From Rhodeus uyekii (taxonomy: Eukaryota > Chordata > Actinopteri > Cypriniformes > Acheilognathidae): a stretch of DNA of 64,000 nucleotides. Below the pieces are notes generated by a model. The model was not told where the DNA came from. It searched no databases and worked only from the letters and a program-made list of their open reading frames with translations. The translations under genes and the position numbers were made by a program. Shown piece after piece: positions 25,401 through 35,000 of this stretch. Where the stretch lies: positions 3,299,001 through 3,363,000 of the forward strand of contig JAWRVZ010000025.1 in the NCBI GenBank assembly GCA_037043235.1, given 5' to 3'. Position 1 is the first letter of the stretch; each line of letters opens with the position of its first letter.

Positions 25401-26803
25401 GAGCATGGGAGATGTTTAACTCCATATTCATCAAACCACTCCGTCACCAGTCTTGATGTGTATATTGGTGCTTTAACATGCTGATACACATCCTCCAGAA
25501 TGGTTCGGTAGCCCTTTGCAGTGGACTATAATTCGCTAGCAGTGCAGCCCACCGATCGAAACCCTGTGCTTCACTCTGGGCACACAGCCCGGATGTTAAT
25601 CTTATTTGGGTCTTCTCCACACTGTGACTCTCTCGGATGTGGGAAAGACAGTGAAGAATATATAATCAGAAGAACGATATGTTTTACATTGTCCTCAGCC
25701 CAAGGTTTGCACCGTCAGTATCAATGAAATCGAAGTTTGGCATTGGCACAAGTGACAAAGGTTTGGCTATACCAGCTCGACCAAGAACTCTGTGGAGCTC
25801 CTGATGAACAGTTTGGATGGGAGAAAAAAAGAGTCGATGTGCACGTTTAATTCTGCAGTGATTTGGGCAGCTGTAGTTTTAGGTTTTTGGATACAATCCG
25901 GGTTGGTACCTGGACATCCCATTCAGAAAAGCTTTCTCTTGCATTCACAGTTACTCATGTTGGATGTAGTTTCCTTTATGATGGTACGATAACTTTGTCC
26001 TGGATACCATAGCTCTTGATACACCACAAAGACTTGCTGTCCTGGTCACAGATGAACCCCATGCCAACAATTTGTCCTCTTTTAAACTTTTAAAACCTCC
26101 AACACTAAATTGGCTGGTGTTCCAGTTTCATTGTCCAACCCCTGTATGTCTATGTGTTGGTCTCAAAAATGCAGTTTGATATGCCTCTCTCCTTCCGTCA
26201 CAAACATATAACCAATCCCATCACAAGCAGAGTGCCGCTGTTCTCCACTGACTTCCTATGATGTTTAAATTGGAGGCTCATGTGATAAACATTGTAAGAA
26301 AATAGCATACTACTGTAATGTTTATCATGGAATAATGTCAATGGTTTCACTTCAAATAGTATGCAGTATAGTGTACAGTAAATAGTAAGCTAGTTTTCCT
26401 TTTTGAACATGGCCCAGTATTGTTTCATGAGCTTGATATCACCGCCAGGTGGTGCTAACTCACTTTTTCCCTTCCCATTTCATCAGACACTTATGTGAAG
26501 CTTACAATGCTGGACTCCAAAGGAAAAGAGATGTCCAAATGTAAGACCTCAGTTTGCCGTGGCCAGCCCAACCCAAGCTACAAAGAGACATTTGTTTTCC
26601 AGGTGGCACTGTTTCAGTTGTCTGAGGTCACCCTGCAGGTGTCGGTGTACAGTCGGCGGAGCAGCATGAGGAGGAGAGAGCGGGTGGGTTGGGTCGCTCT
26701 AGGCCTCAACAGCACCACAGAAGAACAAGAGGAGCACTGGAGCCAGATGAAGGAATCAGAGGGACAGCAGGTCTGTCAGTGGCACACGCTCCTTGATCCA
26801 TAG
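11655..26803 (+). CDS. syt14: Synaptotagmin-14 (membrane-anchored form)
   Basis: Atypical synaptotagmin thought to act in membrane trafficking without Ca2+. Coding exons are 11655-11667, 14555-14602, 16239-16387, 21232-21372, 21464-21678, 23273-23710, 23796-23976 and 26487-26803. All are GT/AG with matching phases. Exons 1-2 give MAFEG...CGVHELICAR, nearly the mammalian SYT14 N-terminus. Exon 3 encodes the single membrane helix (LLGVLSSIAFFMAVIALFF). Exons 4-5 form an acidic linker with ELQPPPY and KGYEEDAPSDSTAVL. C2A starts at KYGTLDVAFEYD (exon 6) and C2B at ELLLGLLYNSTTGRLSAEVI (exon 7). The end is QQVCQWHTLLDP, typical of SYT14. The usual SDPYVK Ca2+ loops are replaced by ISWQVHL in C2A and NTYVKL in C2B, so Ca2+ binding is unlikely. 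Teleost paralogue not resolved; SYT16 is the close alternative. Confidence 0.93.
12341..12360. repeat. (TA)n microsatellite
   Basis: Uninterrupted TA dinucleotides run into a short CA stretch, in syt14 intron 1. Confidence 0.8.
12683..13740. repeat. Long cyprinid-type interspersed repeat in syt14 intron 1
   Basis: It begins with 'agtcaagtcacctttgtttatatag' style sequence, followed by 'caaagcagctttacagtgata' and a long body. I recognise the opening as a common interspersed sequence of carp-like fish. No intact protein is encoded. Family and exact ends are not determined. Confidence 0.4.
16431..16493. repeat. (TA)n(TG)n microsatellite just after syt14 exon 3
   Basis: About 20 TA units followed by TG units start some 45 bp downstream of the exon 3 donor (16388). 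The exon 3 reading frame runs into it and produces an artificial YIYI/VCVC tail. Confidence 0.85.
17292..17430 (+). promoter_or_regulatory. Candidate internal promoter of syt14
   Basis: A TATA-like ctatatatc (17292-17300) lies about 130 bp before the ATG of the alternative exon. An acceptor-like stretch that would splice this exon to an upstream one is not evident. This is positional inference only. Confidence 0.3.
17431..18298 (+). CDS. syt14: Alternative first exon of syt14 (soluble N-terminus)
   Basis: A long open frame inside syt14 intron 3 begins at an ATG in good context (gagcaATGG). A strong donor AAAG|GTGAGA at 18298/18299 leaves phase 1, the phase of the transmembrane exon 3, so both join exon 4 (21232) through the same GAT codon. 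It would add 289 residues with no membrane helix. Residues 18-60 form an amphipathic helix (V21, V25, V29, L32, V36, V39, V43, L47, V51, I54). Residues about 110-153 hold a charged helix and WEWCYAPAKGWYRKRRDP. The rest is Asn/Gln/Ser-rich, then Lys/Glu-rich. If the donor is skipped, the frame stops at 18339 and gives a 302-residue protein ending WNCCAVLF. No function is known to me. The base composition and frame length argue for real coding. Confidence 0.7.
18598..19109. mobile_element. hAT-like non-autonomous element with long TIRs
   Basis: The left end cagtggtcccaaaccctggtcct matches the reverse complement of the right end (aggaccaggattgaaaaccacag). Similarity continues inwards for roughly 70-80 bp (caacact...). 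The target duplication is not clear. The element has been split by the insertion at 18670-18988. Confidence 0.6.
18670..18988. mobile_element. MITE nested inside the 18598-19109 element
   Basis: Ends ggctgcatctgaaat and atttcagatgcagcc are perfect inverted repeats. A second copy lies at 49241-49553 and shares phrases such as atgaggccac, ggagaggattt and tggtaggtcac. It is non-coding. Confidence 0.65.
19165..19803. mobile_element. Non-autonomous DNA element, copy 2 (see 5130-5592)
   Basis: Homologous to 5130-5592 through most of its length, with imperfect inverted ends (cagactgtgtgattt versus aatcatacagtgtag). It lies in syt14 intron 3. Open frames within it are not conserved between the two copies, so they are not proteins. 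Confidence 0.6.
19882..20656. mobile_element. TIR element with GGTGCGTCTCA arms
   Basis: The left arm aggcttggaac...tggtgcgtctcag is mirrored by the right arm tgagacgcaccaataa...gttccaagcct. This gives inverted repeats of about 38 bp around a non-coding 700-bp interior. It lies in syt14 intron 3. The superfamily is not assigned. Confidence 0.55.
22333..22390 (+). repeat. SINE 3' tail fragment
   Basis: Contains ttgtaagtcgctttggataaaagcgtctgctaaatg and trailing aaatgtaaatgtaaa, the conserved tail also found at 42094-42145 and at the end of the full SINE at 62798-62955. Confidence 0.65.
22460..22720. repeat. Probable interspersed repeat in syt14 intron 5
   Basis: Opens with ccctgtttagacctggttttaagatgcgttttgg, a phrase I recognise as a dispersed fish repeat. 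No frame is conserved. The ends are uncertain. Confidence 0.3.
25120..26144 (-). mobile_element. Tc1/mariner element with dead transposase
   Basis: Inverted ends caggggttggccaatgaaact and agtttcattgtccaacccctg are flanked by TA on both sides, the Tc1/mariner target. Length is 1025 bp. The minus frame near 25211-25489 keeps the C-terminal transposase hallmark TSRLVTEWFDEYGVKHLP...AQSPD followed by PLWEVL. The rest is broken by stops and frameshifts, so the copy is inactive. It sits in syt14 intron 7, between the two C2B exons. Confidence 0.85.
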
Positions 26804-26855
26804 AGGGAAGCAGCGAAATTGAAAATGGAAAGCATTTTTTGGCCATCTGTTTGTA

Positions 26856-27049
26856 CAGGGCTGTCTAATCCTACTCCTAGACGGCCACTGTCCTGCAAAG
26901 TTTAGCTCTAACCACAATGAAACACAGCTGAACCAGCTAGTCAAGGTCTTACTGAGCATTCTAGAAACGTTTAGGCAGGGGTGTTGAGGCAAGTTGGAGC
27001 TAAACTCTGCAGGACAGTGGCCCTCCAAGACTGAATTTGGACACCCCTG
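26856..27049. mobile_element. Compact foldback element 3' of syt14
   Basis: About 190 bp, with arms containing ggccactgtcctgca(a/g)ag-tttagctc in inverted orientation and outer ends CAGGG...CCCTG. hAT-like non-autonomous element. It begins about 50 bp after the syt14 stop codon, so it is probably in the 3' untranslated region. The related interrupted copy is at 199-600. Confidence 0.65.
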
Positions 27050-27286
27050 GCTTTAGTAGGATTTAGTATGAATAGAAATTAATGGATTTATTCTCACTAA
27101 ATTTACATTCAATCCTAATTTATTCTTCCATGTCGCTCCAAACCCTAGTTTCTTTCTTCCATGGAACACAAAGGGTGAAATCTTAAAGAACACTTTCATT
27201 CTCTTTCATGCATTTTCAATTCAATTGGAACTTTTCAATCTTCAAAAAAGACACTGTGTGTATAATAATCATATGACAACCAGATC

Positions 27287-27746
27287 CAGGGGCGTCACTA
27301 GGCCCTTTTTAGGGGGGCTTCAGCCCCCCTAAACTTCTGCCCAGCCCCCCTAAAAAATATATTTGATTAATACATTTTTGATCGCTTCAGTCCCCTTTAA
27401 AAAAAACTCATTTGAAACGGCGACAAGCTGCGTCAAGTTTCGGCTCCTCCCCTTATCTGAGTCTGCTTGGTTTTAGCGCATTTTTCAATCTGCAGGGGCG
27501 CCGAGCAGAGTGAACATCAAGGTGTGTGTCGTGTGTGCGTGCATTTATTGATAGATTGCTAATGCTGCATCGGTGCAGTTCTTTGTCATAAATGCATTGC
27601 AGTTTACATAATGTAATCATGGAATAGTGGATTGCGGTAAGGTTAGTAGCATACCACCCTACCCTAATAGTCAAATAATATTTTTTTAATCATACCCTTA
27701 TTGGGGGCTGAGCCCCCCTAAAATCAAAATCCTAGAATCGCCCCTG
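27287..27746. mobile_element. hAT MITE with perfect 8-bp target duplication
   Basis: Ends CAGGGGCG and CGCCCCTG are exact inverted repeats. Both flanks are ACCAGATC (27279-27286 and 27747-27754), an 8-bp duplication as expected for hAT transposition. The interior has inverted G-rich tracts (ggggggcttcagccccccta and ttgggggctgagcccccct). No transposase is encoded. Confidence 0.88.
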
Positions 27747-27754
27747 ACCAGATC

Positions 27755-30700
27755 ACTGAATCAGTGACTTTATGAATAGACTCTTTCACTCAGAGATTCT
27801 GGAAAATACTCTGAGAATGTGTCTTGGGATTTGTCCCAGGATCTTTTGATTTTGGTTCATACACACAGCCAGTGGTTTTCTGGAATCTTTGTTTGCGTTC
27901 ACAAATATCCCATAAAGGCCCAGATGATCTCAACTTCTGTGTTACCACTATGTCACTCCCCTAACGCTATTGGTCCTGCTATTGTTTGATACAGGGCATG
28001 TTCCCAGCCTGATCCCAGCAATATTACTAGGTCCCAGCCTGAGACTGATTCCAGGATTAATCCCAGGACATGTTTGCATTCACACAGAAGGCACTCTAGC
28101 AATTTTTATAGCAATTTTTGGCATCAATGCTCTGTGTGAAAAGGGCATTGTTATGTTCCATAAGAAAGTCATATGGGATTTAGAATGGCATGAGCATGGG
28201 TAAATTATGACTGAACATTTGATTTTTGAGTGAACTAAGTGGGTTTAAAGTCACAGTCACATTATCAAAATTTCATGGGCAAAGTAAGTCTGTTGTTCAT
28301 CATCAATGTATGAAACAACACTTACTCACTGGTCACTTCTAAAACAAAAAGCTTTGTATTGTTAAACGTGGAAAACGTGTCTTACAATTTCAATTTCATC
28401 AAACTTGAATCTAATGCACGTAGGGAAATATTCAAGTAGAGCTCTTAAAGCTAAATTCCCAATCGTTGATTACCACTGAGATGACTGTATTTTGCCCATG
28501 GAATTTCCTCTAAAGGTTAATGTGACCATATCTTAATTTGAACTGTACAGGAGTCCTCCATGTTGGAGGTGCTGTTAACCTCTTAGTGGTTGAGACTGTA
28601 TTCCTCAGGAAAGCAGTAAAGGAGCTGCTGTTTTTTGCATTGTTGAAAAAGGTTATTGACTGAAAAAAGACGCCTTATGAATACTATACAGAGGATTGAA
28701 CTGACCAGCTGCCAATGGCACTGCCATCTGTTCCAAATTGTTGATTCACATCAGAGCATAGCTACAACTGTACTGTTGGCAGTTGCTTAAGCATTCAAAC
28801 TACTTGAGGTTTCGCCTTTTCACTTGACTTGCAAATATGCAAATACAAATATGCACTGCATGGCAACAGCTAAAGCATCAAGAGAAACATTCATAATAAA
28901 TATAGGACCAAAGCGCACATACATAATTCTATTTTATGAAGGGATATAAGGACTGTCACACCAGCAAAGTAGCAAAGTATTTAATACGACAATGTACAAA
29001 AGTAGGGCTGCTGAAGACTTTCTAAATGTTACCGATGCAAATCTGAGTAATTTAATTATTTTTATCATCTGTTTTCATATTGTGGAAGTAAAGGCTGCAT
29101 TAACTGTTAACGCTGATTTGGGCTCATTTTTAATCTTTGAACACTGTAAACATTTAATAAAAGCTGAATTTAAAAACACTCATGCAATCATTAGTAAATG
29201 TTATTAACTGATGAGTATGATGGAATTCAAACACACTTTTATACCTTATCTTATGGAAAAGATGTTTTCAGAAATGTTATAAATGCAAATAGGAAGGACA
29301 TAACCAAGAGGAACTTGGTTATTTATCGTGTTCTGTCATGTTAAAAAACTTTTTCCAACAGACCGGATGTGGTTTGGTTACAGCAGACAAAGGCTGTGAA
29401 AAAATACTTTTTTTATGAAAAGTGGCATACAAAAATAAAACAGAACATACAAAAGGATACTCAAAAAGAATAAACGGCAAAATGCTTGAGCACAATCCAT
29501 AATCGTCAGATGGTGAGATCAAGTTATGTCTCATAACGTATCTTCCATCAATCTTTCATGAGGAGACAATTTTCTGGAAGCCCGTGTAGGTGTTTCTTCA
29601 GTAGGCCCATGTTTAAATGCATCCAAGATGAGAGCTGAACAGCCACAGAACTGCTTTAGCATTTAAGACAGAAGTTGTGCTCAAGAATTTATAATACATG
29701 AACTACATGGCATGCTATTTGCAGTATGCAAATATTGCAAAAACAACCTACATTTGTCAAAATGTTCAGTACAATGAAACCGTGTGGAATACTGTATCCC
29801 ACAATACAGAGATTAACTTTACCTTTCATTTCCAGTTTGACTGGAAACAGACTTGATGCATTATCGAACACAAAGAGTTTCCTTAAATAGTTTTTTGATT
29901 GGACTGTCAAAATGTACTGTTTGTTTAAACAAAATAAGATAAACAAATGATGATAGGATAAAACTCACCAATTGCCAAGCGACAACACAGCATTATACAT
30001 CATAGTATTATAAGGGATGTTCCAGGTTTAATAGACCTTTAAGGTGCCGTCATTTTTCTATTCCAACTAACTACACTAAAAATCTCAGCTTAATATTTCA
30101 TTGATTCCCTTTGACATCACTGCAATGATTTCAAAACATTGTTTATGCATCCTGACAGAGCAATAGTGCCTCAAACAATGGCATGAGATCAGGGTAGGGC
30201 TATCTGGTTGTCAAACCAAGCCTCAAATACTATTTGAAGTAAAACCAGCTTGAGAAGTCATTTATGCAATTTCTTTGATGTCATTTGTGGTGCAGCAATG
30301 ATATAAAAGCTTCAGTTGTATTAAATGGGACCTATAATGCAAAATTAACTTTTATAACAGTGTTTGATCACAGATGTTTGCCCAGAGTAAGTGAGAACAA
30401 CCAGTCTATAACGATAAACAGAATCCACTCGCTCATTTTTTTTAAAATAATTCCTATAAATGAAAAGCTAATTCAGATTCCCCCTACAATGACGTGGTTC
30501 TAGAGAGAAGACCTGCTTACAGTTGGTAGACTCTCACCAGGTCACTGAGGACATTGTGGTTAAATTTCATTTTCAAAGAAAAAGTCCCAAAGAAAGTCGT
30601 TTGCACCAATCATTTTGCACTGGAACGCTTCACAAACGAGGGTCTTTTCATCACTGAATTCTCAAAAAGAGGGGTCAAGGAGGGGTTTGTGCGCACAAAC

Positions 30701-31450
30701 TTCAGATCCAGACAAAGTAAGCATCGCATGTCATACGTTGAGTCCTTCCAAATTGCCTTTCTGAAAGAGCTTGTTGGTACTCTGTATTGCTAATGTTGCT
30801 AAAGCTAACTTTGTCTCTGCCTGTTTTCACTGATGCAGTCCTCACATGCTATCAGAATTATTGTAAATACGAGTTTCCAAGTTAAACAAATTGCACATTT
30901 ATGACATTGTCATGTTCTGTTGTTGCCGATATGCTGGAGCATTAGCTCTTGAAACTCTAGATCATTTGAATGTAAGGGGACACCCCCAAAAAGTGGCAAT
31001 AGCAACATGCTATAAAAAAATTATTTTAGATAAAACATCACATACAAACCCTGGGGAAATCAGAGACTTATTTTACAAAGAGGCATAATAGGTTCCCTTT
31101 CACTGAAAGCACATTATTCAGAACATACAGCACAGTTTTCACTGTGCTTGTATTCCATTCCAAATATAGCCAGAGATTTGTCCTAGCCGTCATTTTGATA
31201 ACATAAATCCAGAGAAAGAATGAAAAACCCATGGCTAAAAGCACAGTACCACACCCAAACTGTCCAAAGTCTGTGAAAGTTCAGGGCACGAAAGGAAATT
31301 CTGTTTTTCCCGGTGCCAACCATCATATCCTTATCTTGGTCACAGACTGGTTGCAAGACACGGTGTTACCTGAATGTTTTTCAATACTGTGAAAAGAAAT
31401 GTACACTTTTGCAGCTTGACTTATCAAGAGGATGCACCTGTTTCCATAGA
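27755..31450. other. Intergenic spacer between syt14 and kcnk5
   Basis: syt14 and kcnk5 converge on this AT-rich spacer. I see old repeats (for example 30010-30120, starting with a 'gatgttccaggtttaatag' phrase) and a possible transposase remnant at 30557-30790. There is no exon with recognisable protein and splice sites. The left part may include the syt14 3' untranslated region, and the right edge that of kcnk5. Confidence 0.45.
30557..30790 (+). pseudogene. Possible THAP-like zinc-finger transposon fragment
   Basis: The frame contains VCTNHFALERFTNEGLF, which resembles the CxxHF...F half of THAP-type C2CH fingers in fish transposon-derived genes. Only this half is present, with no upstream Cys pair in a matching frame. 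Weak evidence: it may be a coincidence. Confidence 0.25.
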
Positions 31451-31499
31451 GTAACATTGATCTTTCAGTCTTTTTAGCTCCTCTTCTGCTCCTGATAGT

Positions 31500-32015
31500 A
31501 TCTGGCTATCAGCTCAGTCATAACGATCTTCACATCTGAAAAAGCATGATTTAAAAGCAGTGCTGAATTGTTTTGAAGATATTGTAGATCAGTCTTTTGA
31601 TCTAAAAACATACAGATCAGTCTCTTCTTCTACCAATGTGTTTTCTCTTCCTTAACACAGTCTTCCATTACTTCAGACACTGAGCTCTTGATCCCTTACT
31701 ACCGATTTAAAGCAGAGCTGAATTATTTTTAAAGACATTGTAGATCAGTCTTTTGGTTCAAAACCATGTAGACCAGTCTCTTCATCAACCAATGCCTTTT
31801 CTCTTCCTTAAAAGCCTTCCACTTCTTTAGACACTGAGAACATTGTAGATCAGTCTTTTCTTCAGACTTTTAGACCTTGTAGATCAGTTACATTTTCTCA
31901 TTAACAAATAGTCTTCGGTACTTAAGTACTTTAGTCATGGATAATCTTGATCCCCTATTACGGATTTAAAGCAGAGTTGAATTGTTTTTGAATACGTTGT
32001 AGATCAGTCTCTTCT
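31500..32015 (-). repeat. Degenerate tandem copies of the kcnk5 coding end
   Basis: Two long copies, starting near 31548 and 31706 (about 158 bp apart), and a shorter one near 31850 repeat the order 'gatttaaagcag(a/t)g(c/t)tgaatt' - 'ttgtagatcagtct' - 'accaatg..ttttctctt' - 'gacactgag'. The fourth copy (31967 onward) overlaps the last codons and stop codon of kcnk5. The array is therefore a tandem duplication covering the 3' end of the reading frame and the 3' untranslated region. Confidence 0.7.
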
Positions 32016-35000
32016 TCAACCAATGCTTTTTCTCTTCTCTGATAAATGGGCTTCTGATACTTTGGACACTGAGAATCTTGAACTTCTATTACTGGTAGTA
32101 ACAGTAGGGCTTTGAACGGGGTTCTGAAAGATTGATGGGTCTGATTTTCTAGTCTCCCAAGTATAGAGTTCAGGCTTCTCAGCTCTCTTAATTCCCTCCC
32201 GTAGAACCTTAGGGTCTTTTTGGTCTCTGTGGTGCTCTTTCAGTAGTGCCTGTTCCACTTGATTGTTGTTGAGGCCATCCGTTGACTCTCCAGTAATCTC
32301 CATGCGCATGTTCGCACTGACGCTGAACCGCCTCTTCAGTCGAGGAGAGTGATCGAGTGGGATGACCAGGCCATGCAGTAGGTCACTGCAGCTCTTGGAC
32401 CGTGCCAGTTCCTCCTCCTGCATCTTTTTCCTTCTCTCGTCTGCTCCGATAGCTCGGATGACATCCGTGTAGTCTTCAACCTTCTCAGACAAGAAATCAA
32501 AGATGTCGATGACGCCAGTGAGAGGCGGTGGCTTTGGGGCTTTTTTTACTACTGTTTTTTCCGGTACATCATCAATGGGCAACTTGTGACGTCTCAGTCT
32601 CCTTTTCTTCAGAACTTTGTGAGCCTCGACCACCATATGCACATTCCAGCTGAAGAACAGAGACAACCAGGCAAGACCTAGGCAGATCCAAAGCTGCACA
32701 AAGAATCTGTAGAGATTTGGGTAGTTGTTTTCTGGGTTCACACCTATAGAGAAACAAAGTGAATATGAATTTCCTTTATTTAAAACCAAACGAAACCAAA
32801 AGTCAATTGTTTAATTTGCCTATTTAGAGCTATCTGTACAGAACATAGAAGATATTTAAGTATCATATGTTTATACAGAATCCCGATTACAGGAAATAAT
32901 GCATCAGGCACTCATATGTTCTTTCATGTGTAAGGTGAACTCTGAGAGGCGAACCCAAGATTTGCGCTAATTGTATATTGTTATTTTTTAAGTACTTTTA
33001 TTAAGTCACATCCTCTCTCCACTGGTCTCAAAGAGTAGGCTATCCAGAGATTTAATAATATCCAGAGATTCTAACTTTTTAATGACAAAGACACATTTAC
33101 TTTGTGCACAAGCTAAGTTCACAGCTGATCAGTTCTCTTTCGCTCTCTTTTTGCTAAATGTTTGTATTTTATATTAATTCAGTTTTAATTAATATCATTA
33201 TCAATTTGCTATATTTATTTATAAAATGTTAATTATTTTTAGCATTAGAATTAGAATTTTTTACAGAACAACAGAAATTACAGTACAAACATTTATGGTT
33301 GTCAATCTCTTTTTCTATTTTAAAACATTAAACCATTGTGCTTTTATTTTGGCAGAAAACTGAAGGGAGACCATATCGCTTCTCTTTGTTGACAACAAGA
33401 GATTTATAAATGACTCATGATGGCACTTGTTGAGTAGCTTTTACTATGACTTGAAACTGAAAACACAGTACATGCACAAACATGCAGCACATCAGACTAT
33501 TTATATAATTAATTTATATAATATTACATCACAAGCCATAATCACATTATCATCAACATGCATGGTCAAAATTAATTTAAAAAAAAAAATTTTACCAAGC
33601 AACTGGTAAATAACTCCAATATTTACTCTCATTTGCCGCTTTGAACACTGGCCAAATGCAAATAGTGTCCTGCAGCTCGTGTGGCGCTGTTAGAAATAAT
33701 GTGTGGCTGAAATAATTACATAATGTAGTTCAAGTAATTGTTATTAATTGTAATCATTATATGTAACAGGGATTCTGGACCAGAGTTTGATATAACCCCT
33801 CACTCACATTTTTTTTTACCCAGCAAAAATGTTCAAACCTAATTACCTGCTACATAGTCACCGAAACCAACAGTCGTCATGGTGGTGAAAGAGAAATAAA
33901 GGCCTTCTAAATAAGTCCAGTCCTCAATGGTCATGAACACAAAGGCTGGGATGATCAAGTGAACCAAGAAACCCCATAAAAGGAATACAATAGTGCAGAT
34001 GAACTGTACTTTTTTCTGTAGTGAAAGAGAAAACATGAACAGGGAAATGTTAAAAACATTGTTTTTTTATGGAAAAGTGAAGGCTCCGTTCAGGATATTC
34101 TTACCACAGTGAGGCCTCTGTGGAGGAGCACCTGACTCAGCCGCTTTGCCCTGCCGGCAAAGAATGTGCCAAGCTCACTAATCCAGGTGAGGCAAAGAGG
34201 AATGCCACAGAGTCCATACAGGATACAGAATACACGGCCTCCAATTGTCTTTGGAGCAACATTACCGTAACCTGAAATTGAGTAGACAAGTCCATGTTAA
34301 ATATTTATTTTCTGTCTAAAGCCATTATTGCACTTACAAATCCAAGTGACCATTGACTCAAATACTACCAATAAGTCTTTGACACTGAAAACGTTATTTT
34401 AAGAATGAATTGTGCTCTCCCAGCTTATTCAAGGTTAAATCTACGTTATAGCATTTCAATTTTGCCAAATCGAATCAATGTTAATATCCATGTATAATCT
34501 AGGTCTTGTAAAAATGCTTGGTAGCTTTATTTGAAGAACAGAACGGTTAAATAAAATGTTAAATTCAAGTTGACAGAAACACTTCAAGAAACAATATAAA
34601 TATCGACTTATTGCACATTTTTACTCATTCTTGCAGATAAAGTGTTCTCTTAGTATTAATTTGAGTTTGCTGCTTATTGTGCTTAAACAGACAAATACAC
34701 AATTATGTCAAAATGCTAATCTTGGCCAGTGGTCATGTAAACAGTTATGTTTTAAGAGAAAAAAAACCCCGCATGTGTAACAATATAACAAACTGCGCTT
34801 TAGGTCTTAAAGTGATAACAGCCTATTACATCTGCTGCCAAATTATGAGTACCGTAATATAAAACATTCTATACAGCAAGTTTTTCACCATGGCATTTGT
34901 CAAAATTCTGGCAAGTGAAAATGCTGAGTGGCTAGTAAATTTGGAAAACCACTAGCCACATTGTCTGGTGAGCAAAAAGTTAATGCCAAGGCCTGATTAT

